Of a stretch of DNA of 64,000 bases, positions 1 to 7,770 are shown one piece after another (positions within the stretch are counted from its first letter, which is position 1; each line of letters starts with the position of its first letter). This DNA is from JAZDFC01 sp043808235 (GTDB lineage: Bacteria > Bacteroidota > Ignavibacteria > Ignavibacteriales > Melioribacteraceae), in contig JAZDFC010000019.1 of assembly GCA_043808235.1 (NCBI GenBank), positions 62,001-126,000 on the forward strand. Direction: 5' to 3'. Made by a program: the position numbers and the translations under genes. The notes under the pieces are model-generated. The model had not been told where the DNA came from, ran no database searches, and saw only the letters and a program-made list of their open reading frames with translations.

Positions 1-2029
1 CCGTGAAGAAATAAATCGTGTCGGAAAAACGCAGATCAGATTCATATGTTTTGGCAAACTCGTCGTCGCTGAACGACATTTTCATTATTGTATCCGGGAA
101 AAACTCTTTCCATTTCTTTTCAACTAACTTGATTGCATCCCGCGCAAAACCGTCTTTATAGCGTATAGCCATTTTCAAAAGAAAACTTTCGGATTTCATC
201 ATCGCCAGCGGAAGAGCTTCCTTATATAATGACTGGGCATAAAAATTCTTTACTACTCCGCAAATAGTCCGTTTGTTATCATTTATAATTACTTGCTGGT
301 TTACAGCTTTATCGAATCCGAATTTTTTTGCGGCTATTTCATTAATTACAACCTTGTCTGATGCAGATTTATCGTCATAAAAAGAACCTTCTACCAACTT
401 TAAGCCGAGAGTGGAAGCGAAATTCTCATCGCATGTAATAAATTGAGTTGAAACACCTTTGTCCGGCGCTAATGCCGATGCAATATTGCTTGTCAACGTA
501 TTTCCAACCGAGGGCGGAAGCGATGAAGCGACGCTTGCGTTTGAAATTATCCCGGTCTGCTTTAATTCTTTGATGAAAGAGGGAACTTTAGTCATTTGAT
601 CGTCGCTCGGTATATCGACAATCAAATAATTCTCTTTGTTGTAACCGAGATCGGAATTAATCATATAATTCATCTGCCGGTTTATCACGATTCCGCCGAT
701 CAACAATCCGATGAACACAACGAACTGAAATGAAATTAATGCTCTGCGCAAGAATGATTTCGTAGAAATTACTTTTCCATAACTCGAAAAACTTTTATGT
801 GAGAATTGCTTCAGCGAATTGAATGCGTTATATAATCCCGAAAATATTCCAACTAAAATTGTGAGAAGTAGAATGTAAATTATATAATCCGTATTTTGAG
901 CAGAGTACAAAACTAAATCCCTATCGAGGAATTTTGACATTGCCGGTTTGATGAGTTCGACAAACAGCAGTGCAAAAGGAAGAGATATCAGCGCAAACAA
1001 AACCGATTCCATGAGCGATTGATAAAACAAATGATATTTGCCGGCGCCGAGTACCTTTTTAATTCCGTATTCCTTCTCGCGCAACGATGAGCGTGCGGTT
1101 GTGATATTAATAAAGTTAATACATGCAATCAGTAAAATTAGAAATGCTATTGCGGTAAAAAGATTCACTTTTTCTATTGATCCTCTTTTACCAAAGAAGT
1201 GATGTATATAAGATGAATACAAATGGATATCTTTTAACGGCATAAGGCTCATGAAATCAGACTTTCTATAATCAGGTATATGATTTTCTTTTATGGATTT
1301 AAAGGCGCCTTTCAGTTGGGCAAGCGACCTACCTTCGTTCAATTGGAAATAGGTTGTGTAACTATTCATGCCCCATTCATTTTCTAAAAAATATGGTGGG
1401 ATTAGAGATCGATTATAGTCAATTGTTTGTATTAGATCCGGCTGAAAATGGCTATTTACAGGTCTATTTTTGAATATACCGGCGACGAGAAAATTCTCAT
1501 CTTTATTTTCATTCCTTATTTGAATTTGCTTCCCGACGACATCGTCATTATTAAATATATTGCGGCTTAATTTTTCCGAGATGTAAATGGAATTGGTTGT
1601 CTCCTCGAAAGTTTTTTTATTGCCGCGTATTAATTCTATCGGAAGAATTTCAAGCGCTGTCGGGTCAGCATAGTAAATGTTATCTATCGGGAATAATTTA
1701 TCCTTCCAAATTATTCTGAATTTTTCCGGTGAATATGAGTCGCCGATCTGTCCGCATTTGGCGATGGATGAATAATTCTCGCGGAAGATTTTCGACAGGA
1801 TATAAGGGGAAGTACCGTAAGCATTTTCTTTATCCTTATCGCTCCAGTAAAACGCATAAATCTTCGACAGATTTTTCTGCGAAGATTCATAATTCGTTTC
1901 GATTAGAATGTAATTTAAAATTAGAAATGAAACCGCCATTCCAATAGCGAGACCGAGAATACTAATAGCAGAATAACTTTTATTCTGCATGATATTTCTG
2001 AAAGCGAACTTCAAATCTTGTTTTAGCAT
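1..2029 (-). CDS. ABC transporter permease, MacB/FtsX type (3' end beyond window)
   Basis: The reading frame opens at an ATG (2029-2027) and stays open to the left edge (676 codons), so the C-terminus is missing. The protein starts MLKQDLKFAFRNIMQNKSYS and has a first membrane helix at about residues 20-42, an extracytoplasmic MacB_PCD-like domain, a helix pair containing ILLIACINFINITTARS, and a second periplasmic domain near the edge. This is the layout of roughly 800-residue Bacteroidota FtsX-like permeases, which work with an ABC ATPase and a periplasmic adaptor to export substrates or act mechanically on the envelope. A GGAG lies about 10 bases before the start. Upstream are a -24/-12 promoter and a tandem palindrome shared with the adaptor and regulator operons. 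The substrate cannot be told. Confidence 0.9.
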   Translation of the reverse strand, partial: MLKQDLKFAFRNIMQNKSYSAISILGLAIGMAVSFLILNYILIETNYESSQKNLSKIYAFYWSDKDKENAYGTSPYILSKIFRENYSSIAKCGQIGDSYSPEKFRIIWKDKLFPIDNIYYADPTALEILPIELIRGNKKTFEETTNSIYISEKLSRNIFNNDDVVGKQIQIRNENKDENFLVAGIFKNRPVNSHFQPDLIQTIDYNRSLIPPYFLENEWGMNSYTTYFQLNEGRSLAQLKGAFKSIKENHIPDYRKSDFMSLMPLKDIHLYSSYIHHFFGKRGSIEKVNLFTAIAFLILLIACINFINITTARSSLREKEYGIKKVLGAGKYHLFYQSLMESVLFALISLPFALLFVELIKPAMSKFLDRDLVLYSAQNTDYIIYILLLTILVGIFSGLYNAFNSLKQFSHKSFSSYGKVISTKSFLRRALISFQFVVFIGLLIGGIVINRQMNYMINSDLGYNKENYLIVDIPSDDQMTKVPSFIKELKQTGIISNASVASSLPPSVGNTLTSNIASALAPDKGVSTQFITCDENFASTLGLKLVEGSFYDDKSASDKVVINEIAAKKFGFDKAVNQQVIINDNKRTICGVVKNFYAQSLYKEALPLAMMKSESFLLKMAIRYKDGFARDAIKLVEKKWKEFFPDTIMKMSFSDDEFAKTYESDLRFSDTIYFFT

Positions 2030-2063
2030 TTTAAAAATGACTCCAATGTTTTTTTCGATAAAC

Positions 2064-2079
2064 GACAATTACCATGCCG
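2064..2079 (-). promoter_or_regulatory. Sigma-54 (-24/-12) promoter of the edge permease gene
   Basis: On the minus strand the sequence reads CGGCATG-GTAA-TTGTC, against the sigma-54 consensus TGGCACG-N4-TTGCW. It keeps the GG...TTG core with 10 bases between GG and the last G. It lies about 35 bases before the start codon at 2029 and 63 bases downstream of the palindrome pair at 2142-2177. The same arrangement occurs at two other units in this window. Confidence 0.5.
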
Positions 2080-2141
2080 CGCCGGAGATAAAGCAATAAT
2101 TCAATTTATGTACATTTGTTCTTTGCGAAATATGAACAAAT

Positions 2142-2177
2142 CGTCCGTATTCGGACACGTGTGTTCGCATACGGGCA
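2142..2177. promoter_or_regulatory. Tandem palindromic activator site, copy A
   Basis: On the plus strand two 16-bp inverted repeats are separated by CGTG: CGTCCG-TATT-CGGACA and TGTTCG-CATA-CGGGCA. The centres are 20 bp apart, about two helical turns, so two dimers would bind the same DNA face. Copies B (14336) and C (16164) have identical spacing. Inferred to be the enhancer of the sigma-54 response regulator encoded at 16425. It lies between the edge permease (minus) and the HicB-like gene (plus), but only the permease side has a -24/-12 promoter. Confidence 0.65.
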
Positions 2178-2257
2178 ATTACAATCCTTTTTACTTCGTC
2201 TCTTGATTTTAGAAAATATTTCATATAATTTTTTCATTGAATAACTGAGAGAACAGG

Positions 2258-2488
2258 ATGTTTAAACACTACACTGCCAAATACACAATAATTCCTTCGG
2301 GTTATATGGGACAATTAATTGAATGGCACGAAATAGTAACCGAAGGGAAAACTTTTGAAGACTGTCGCAAATCGTTGAAAGATGCACTTCATGAAATGAT
2401 TCTGGCTTATGAGCAAATCGGGCAAGAGTTACCAGCCGGTGTTTCTTTTTTTGAACCGGTAACAGTTGAGATCGGAAATGTCGGTTAA
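2258..2488 (+). CDS. HicB-like antitoxin-family protein, orphan
   Basis: A 76-residue protein resembling the short HicB/UPF0150 fold: an N-terminal strand pair (KYTIIPSGYMGQLIEWHEIV), then TEGKTFEDCRKSLKDALHEMI, the usual 'G-T-EA-N-A' helix region. In HicAB systems HicB neutralises the RNA-binding toxin HicA. No HicA-sized gene lies beside it, and the protein has no C-terminal DNA-binding extension. It may be a solitary antitoxin or a regulator of another process. A TATAAT-like box at 2224-2229 lies about 30 bases before the start. It converges on the permease gene that ends at 2544. Family assignment is fairly good; function is inference. Confidence 0.75.
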   Translation: MFKHYTAKYTIIPSGYMGQLIEWHEIVTEGKTFEDCRKSLKDALHEMILAYEQIGQELPAGVSFFEPVTVEIGNVG

Positions 2489-2543
2489 GCATAACAACTC
2501 CCAAAATTACATCTCCCATCTTCCGTTTTCCATATATCTTCCA

Positions 2544-4967
2544 TTACTCATATTTAAGTGAATCAACCGGGTTAGCAAGCGCCGCTTTTACCGATTGGAA
2601 TGCAACCGTAATCATTGCAATCACTAACGAAATCCCGGCGGCGAATACAAATATCATCCAGCTGACATCAATTCTGTATGCAAAATCTTCCAGCCATTTT
2701 TGAATTAAGAAATAAGCAATCGGGGCGGCAATTAGGTTTGCAATCACAAGCCATTTTAAAAATTCTTTTGATAACAGAAATAGAATTGCGGAAACAGATG
2801 CGCCGAGTGTCTTTCGTATCCCGATTTCTTTAGTTTTTTGCTGAGCCAAAAATGTACTGAGTCCGAATAATCCGAGACACGCAACGAATATTGCCAGTAC
2901 GGCTGATGCAAGTGCGATAAGCCCGATATCGCGTTCCGATTTGTATCTTTCGTTAAACGAATCATCCATAAATCTATAACTGAACGGCATACCGGGAGCC
3001 ATTTCCTTCCATTTGTTTTCCGCTTGTTTCATTACTGCCGGAATACTTGCGGCTTTGACTTTAAATGAACATGACCCGTTGTTTCTTTGCAACAGCAAAC
3101 ATAACGGTCCAATCTGCTGCTTGAGAGATTCGAAATGGAAATTTTTAACGACTCCGATTATATGAAGATTCACTTTGCCGGTTCCGTCAATAGTGTAAAG
3201 TCTTTGACCGATAGGATTTTTATAACCAAGTTGTTTTACGACTTCCTCATTTATAATTATTGCCGATGTATCGGTACCAAAATCTTTTGAAAAGTTTCGT
3301 CCCATTATAATTTCCATTCCCATAAAATCTAAATAATCATAATCTATCTGCCATCTTTGCATATTGAAACCGCTTTCGGGATTATAAGTAGCATCTTTAA
3401 AAAATGTACTATTATTTCTATTGGAAGGAATAGGAAGGAAATTTGTAATAGTCGCATTTGTAACACCGGGAACATTCAACATTTCGTTTTTATATGCCTC
3501 GACGTTGTCTTTTAAAGCATATGCATCGTCAACTACGATAACCTGGTCCTTATTGAAACCGAGATTTTTATTTTGCATATAGTTCAATTGAAGATAAATA
3601 ATGAGAGTGGCTACAATCAATATGATGGATGCCGAGAATTGAAAAACCACAAGTCCGCTGCGAAATGTTCCGCCTTTATTTCCCGATGTTAACTTACCTT
3701 TTAAAACATGTACCGGTAAAAATCCGGAAAGATATATTGCCGGATAACTGCCGGCAAGCAATCCAACAAGGATTGGCAACAATATAAATAATACTAAAAA
3801 CAACGGGGAAAATGCATCGGCGAAAACAAAATTCTTACCCGAGACAGAATTGAAAAGAGGAATTAATAAATACATTAATACAATTGCAAATATCATCGAT
3901 AAAAAGGCAAGCATTACGGATTCGGATAAAAATTGACTTATAAGTTTTTTCCTTTCGGTGCCGAGAACTTTACGGATGCCCACCTCGCGGGCTCTATTGG
4001 CAGAGCGGGCTGTAGTGAGGTTCATAAAATTTATACATGCAATCAGCAAAATGAACAATGCAATTGCGGAAAATATATAAACGTATTGAATGCTTCCATT
4101 TGTACTAAGCTCGGTAGTTCTGTTTGAATAAAGATGAATGTCGGTTAATGGAGTTAGTGAATGTTCGTACCTATTGCCTGCTTTCCTAAATTGCTCTATA
4201 TTCTTAACAGGCATTAAAGTTTTTGCATAAGGCCATGAATATTTGACAATATATTCTTCTAAATTTTTTTCAAATTCTTTATAATCTGTTCCGTCTTTTA
4301 ATAACAAGTATGTAAAAAAGTTAGAGGATAGATAATTTCCCCAATCGTATCCAAGGCTTGACATGGAGAATAAATAATCAAATTTAATATGCGAGTTTGA
4401 CGGGATGTCTTTGATTACTGCGGTGATTTTAAATATTGTGCTATTGTTGTCGTTGGTTTCAATTGTTTCGCCTACAACATTAGTTCTTCCGAAATATTTT
4501 TTTGCTATCGTTTCGGTAATCACAACACTATTCGGCTCATTCAATGCTGTTTGAGTATTACCGGCAATAGCGGGGAAAGTGAAAATTCTGAAAAAAGTTG
4601 AATCACCGTAGAAACAGCCGCTCTCTTTCTGAAAATCGTTACCGCTTCTGATGAGTTTATATGAATTGAACGAATATACGCGTGTGAAATCTTTCACCTG
4701 CGGATAATCAGCTTTTAATGCGGCTCCCATCATATCCGACGATAGAGGCCAATCTTCCTCTTTGCCGCCGAGCCTGAGAAAAGTATTTACCCGGTAAATA
4801 TTTTTAGCGTTTTCATTAAACCTGTCGTAACTCAATTCGTCCATCACCCACATCATTATCAGCAGTGTACATGCGATTCCAATTGCTAATCCAATAATGT
4901 TAATAGATGAATAAACTTTGTGCTTCAGTAAGTTTCTAATTGCGATTTTAAAATAGTTGCGTATCAT
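2544..4967 (-). CDS. ABC transporter permease, MacB/FtsX type (807 aa)
   Basis: Full-length FtsX-superfamily permease. It begins MIRNYFKIAIRNLLKHKVYS with a first membrane helix at about 21-42, a MacB_PCD periplasmic domain (about 45-270), a membrane block containing FILLIACINFMNLTTARSAN followed by REVGIRKVLG, a second periplasmic domain (about 470-670), and a last three-helix block with KEIGIRKTLGAS. It ends NPVDSLKYE, an ending shared with its neighbours. The repeated 'EVGIRK/EIGIRK-LG' cytoplasmic loops are the family hallmark and lie where the ATPase docks. AAGGA precedes the ATG. It is the last gene of the minus-strand array, 97 bases after its upstream neighbour, with no clear promoter between. 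Substrate unknown. Confidence 0.93.
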   Translation of the reverse strand: MIRNYFKIAIRNLLKHKVYSSINIIGLAIGIACTLLIMMWVMDELSYDRFNENAKNIYRVNTFLRLGGKEEDWPLSSDMMGAALKADYPQVKDFTRVYSFNSYKLIRSGNDFQKESGCFYGDSTFFRIFTFPAIAGNTQTALNEPNSVVITETIAKKYFGRTNVVGETIETNDNNSTIFKITAVIKDIPSNSHIKFDYLFSMSSLGYDWGNYLSSNFFTYLLLKDGTDYKEFEKNLEEYIVKYSWPYAKTLMPVKNIEQFRKAGNRYEHSLTPLTDIHLYSNRTTELSTNGSIQYVYIFSAIALFILLIACINFMNLTTARSANRAREVGIRKVLGTERKKLISQFLSESVMLAFLSMIFAIVLMYLLIPLFNSVSGKNFVFADAFSPLFLVLFILLPILVGLLAGSYPAIYLSGFLPVHVLKGKLTSGNKGGTFRSGLVVFQFSASIILIVATLIIYLQLNYMQNKNLGFNKDQVIVVDDAYALKDNVEAYKNEMLNVPGVTNATITNFLPIPSNRNNSTFFKDATYNPESGFNMQRWQIDYDYLDFMGMEIIMGRNFSKDFGTDTSAIIINEEVVKQLGYKNPIGQRLYTIDGTGKVNLHIIGVVKNFHFESLKQQIGPLCLLLQRNNGSCSFKVKAASIPAVMKQAENKWKEMAPGMPFSYRFMDDSFNERYKSERDIGLIALASAVLAIFVACLGLFGLSTFLAQQKTKEIGIRKTLGASVSAILFLLSKEFLKWLVIANLIAAPIAYFLIQKWLEDFAYRIDVSWMIFVFAAGISLVIAMITVAFQSVKAALANPVDSLKYE

Positions 4968-5064
4968 GATTAATCCTTATTTATTGCATAGTTCAAAGTG
5001 TTTACTATGAAGAGCAAAGTGTTATTGTTACCGTCTTTGCTTTACAATTTTCATGTAATCTTCC

Positions 5065-7455
5065 TTATTCATATTTTAATGAGTCAATCGGGTTTGCAAG
5101 CGCAGCTTTAATCGAGTGGAAGCTAATGGTTATTAAGGCTATGGCTATAGTTAATATCAGTGGAATTATAAAAATCACGGGACCTATTTTCTGTTGATAG
5201 GCATATTGCTCCAGCCATAAATTCGCAAAGTATATTCCTACCGGAAGAAAAATTACGAAAGAGACAAAAACAGAAATGATGAATTGTTTATAAATCAGTA
5301 CCAATATATTCCGGATGCTTGCACCGACAATCTTACGAATGCCGATTTCTTTTGTCCTTTTGTATGTGATGTACGAAGCAAAGCCAATAATCCCGATACT
5401 TGTTATTATCAATGTAAGAAGGGTGAAAATGGAAATTACTTTCAATGTCTTTTCCTCCGATTCGTATATCGCATTATAAGCATCTGAAATAAATTGGAAA
5501 TCAAATACGGAGCCGGGAAAGACTTTAGAATAAACATCTTTTACATATGCAATCGTCTCAGCCTGGTTTTGGTTTGAGACATTTACTGCATACACTGAAA
5601 AACTTTTAGGATTAATCATAAGCATGCATGCGCTGATTTTATTCTGAAGCGAATAAAGATGAAAATCTTTTACTACGCCGATGATTGTTAATTCTCTTTG
5701 TCCGTTTTCTATCGGCTGAATTATTTTTTGTCCAACCGGATTCTCATATCCCAAATCTTTCGCGGCGGTTTCGTTGATGATTACATTCAATTTACCGTCG
5801 TCCGAATAGTCACGGGAAAAATTTCTGCCCGCTTTCAATTTAATCCCCAATGCTTTTGCATAATCGAAATCAACCGGGAAAACTTGTATCTGTCTGAATT
5901 CGGTATCCGGGTCACCAGGTTTTCTGATTGATATTTGACTGCGGCTGTTGAATCCCGGTAATGTGAAAGCGCCGGTAACTCCACGAACATTCGGATTCTT
6001 TTCCACTTCGGTTTTAAATACTTCGTATTTATCCTGCGCCGGAATTGAATTCGTTGAAGGGAAGATCATCATCACATTGTCTTTGGTTATTCCGAGGTCT
6101 GTTGTTCGAACAAAATTTAGTTGCTCGTTTACAACAAGCACACTGAAAATTAATAATATTGAAAAAGCGAATTGAAGCACTGTTGAAATTTGTCTAAAAG
6201 AAAATTTAGAACTGATTTTTACATTTTTTCTAATTGTTTCAACCGGGTTGAAACTTGATAAAAACCATGCCGGATAACTGCCGGCAAAAAATCCAACAAT
6301 AATAATTAGCGAAGCAATCATTATTCCTGTTGAAATAAGTTGTGCGCCGTAAAAATTTACTTCCGTTCCGAGATAATCATACACGGACTTATAAAGGAGA
6401 AGAAAAATTAGCAATCCGAATATGAGAGCGACCAATACCACCATGAAAGATTCAACGAGAAATTGAGAAACAAGCTGTCGCCGCGCGGCGCCGATTACTT
6501 TTCGTATCCCGACTTCCTTAAATTTGTCGAGATACCTTGCGGTGGAAAGATTCATAAAATTGAAACATGCAATCAGCAATACCAGTATGCTTGCCGACAG
6601 AAATATGTAAGTATATATTTTTCTTCCTTTAGCGCTTTGTTCGCCGTAACCGTCATCGAACCAGTGAATCTCTTCCATATTATGCAGAACAAATTCCATT
6701 CTTGAAGCAAGATTTTCACCGACATTATTTGCGAGTAATGTTTTTAATTTTTTTGCAACACTATTAACAGAAGTATTCTTCTTTAATTGGAGGTAAGTTA
6801 AATCGCTGCCCCATTGACTCCATGGATTATCAATCTTTGTCCCCATTGCTTCGAGCGAGGAATACGATGCAATCAACCCGGCAAAAAGGTGAGTGTTCTT
6901 ATGCAAATCCTTAAAAACACCGGTTACTTTCATTGCATAATTATCGCACATTATTGTCTTGCCGATTGGATTTGCAGCGCGAAAATATTTTCTTGCGGTG
7001 GACTCAGAAATAACAATAGAAAGCGGAGAATTTAAAGCCGATGATTTGTTTCCACTTATAAAATCCAGCGTGAACATCTGCAGCATTTCCGGTTCCGCGA
7101 AATAAAAGCTTTCTTCTTGAATTTTGGATTTGTCAGGCAATTCGAATTCGCAGTAACCAGCCTGTAACTTGCATGCACTTTCAACTTCCGGGATTTCGGT
7201 TCGCGCACCAATAGATAAACCCGGCATAGCTCCGGCAAATTTCATTTTAGCGCTCGACCCGCCCCATTCAACCGCGACCCTGTAAATTTGCTTCCCGTTT
7301 TTTTGAAATGAGTCGAAACTGTTTTCGTAAATCACATAAGTTAGCATCAGCAAACAAACGCCGAATCCTAGCGAAAGTCCTAAAATGTTTAAGAGTGAAA
7401 ACCATTTGTTCTTCTTCAAATTCCTTAAAGCGATTTTGATGTAGTTGTGTATCAT
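5065..7455 (-). CDS. ABC transporter permease, MacB/FtsX type (796 aa)
   Basis: FtsX-type permease starting MIHNYIKIALRNLKKNKWFS. A longer frame reaches 7545, but the ATG at 7455 has GGAGAAATT directly before it, aligns with the paralogs, and overlaps the stop of the upstream 100-residue gene as ATGA, which points to translational coupling. It has one N-terminal helix, two periplasmic MacB_PCD domains, a middle block with LIACFNFMNLSTARY and KEVGIRKVIGA, and a C-terminal block with KEIGIRKIVGAS. It ends NPIDSLKYE. The divergence from the other copies indicates old duplications, so the copies may form heteromeric pairs. No ATPase gene is seen in the window. Confidence 0.92.
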   Translation of the reverse strand: MIHNYIKIALRNLKKNKWFSLLNILGLSLGFGVCLLMLTYVIYENSFDSFQKNGKQIYRVAVEWGGSSAKMKFAGAMPGLSIGARTEIPEVESACKLQAGYCEFELPDKSKIQEESFYFAEPEMLQMFTLDFISGNKSSALNSPLSIVISESTARKYFRAANPIGKTIMCDNYAMKVTGVFKDLHKNTHLFAGLIASYSSLEAMGTKIDNPWSQWGSDLTYLQLKKNTSVNSVAKKLKTLLANNVGENLASRMEFVLHNMEEIHWFDDGYGEQSAKGRKIYTYIFLSASILVLLIACFNFMNLSTARYLDKFKEVGIRKVIGAARRQLVSQFLVESFMVVLVALIFGLLIFLLLYKSVYDYLGTEVNFYGAQLISTGIMIASLIIIVGFFAGSYPAWFLSSFNPVETIRKNVKISSKFSFRQISTVLQFAFSILLIFSVLVVNEQLNFVRTTDLGITKDNVMMIFPSTNSIPAQDKYEVFKTEVEKNPNVRGVTGAFTLPGFNSRSQISIRKPGDPDTEFRQIQVFPVDFDYAKALGIKLKAGRNFSRDYSDDGKLNVIINETAAKDLGYENPVGQKIIQPIENGQRELTIIGVVKDFHLYSLQNKISACMLMINPKSFSVYAVNVSNQNQAETIAYVKDVYSKVFPGSVFDFQFISDAYNAIYESEEKTLKVISIFTLLTLIITSIGIIGFASYITYKRTKEIGIRKIVGASIRNILVLIYKQFIISVFVSFVIFLPVGIYFANLWLEQYAYQQKIGPVIFIIPLILTIAIALITISFHSIKAALANPIDSLKYE

Positions 7456-7754
7456 AATTTCTCCTTCGCGCTGATTTTTTTTCTGAACAGAACCTGTATA
7501 AACTCCGATTTTTCCGGCGGCGCATAAATCTGCACTATTTCCCAATCCTCGTCGTAATCTTCAATAAAGGATTTTAACTTTTGGATTTTATTGCCGGTTG
7601 CATCGGACAAATTATTTGCCTGCTGCTTTTCAGCTATCCATTTAAAAGATTCGATACGGAAGTTGTACTTTTTCTTTTTACCGTTTATTGTTAGTTCTAC
7701 TTCCGCTACTTGATTTTCCTTAAAGCTTGGAACCGGAATACTAATTTCTGGCAT
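7452..7754 (-). CDS. Small protein of unknown function inside the permease operon (100 aa)
   Basis: I do not recognise a family. The 100-residue protein has no signal peptide or membrane segment. It begins MPEISIPVPSFKENQVAEVE, continues with a strand-rich lysine patch (NGKKKKYNFRIESFKW), then a helical, acidic middle (KSFIEDYDEDWEIVQIYAP) and a basic tail (RKKISAKEKL). Its start lies 16 bases after the 779-residue permease gene and its stop overlaps the start of the next permease by ATGA, so it is made with the two permeases it separates. A cytoplasmic partner of the permease or its ATPase is possible but unproven. Real coding is supported by the tight spacing on both sides. Confidence 0.75.
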   Translation of the reverse strand: MPEISIPVPSFKENQVAEVELTINGKKKKYNFRIESFKWIAEKQQANNLSDATGNKIQKLKSFIEDYDEDWEIVQIYAPPEKSEFIQVLFRKKISAKEKL

Positions 7755-7770
7755 AACACACCTACTTTAT

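Noticed and set aside
7456..7545. N-terminal extension of the 796-residue permease
   Set aside because: The extension lies in the 3' end of the upstream gene, and the ATG at 7455 has a good ribosome site and aligns with the paralogs.
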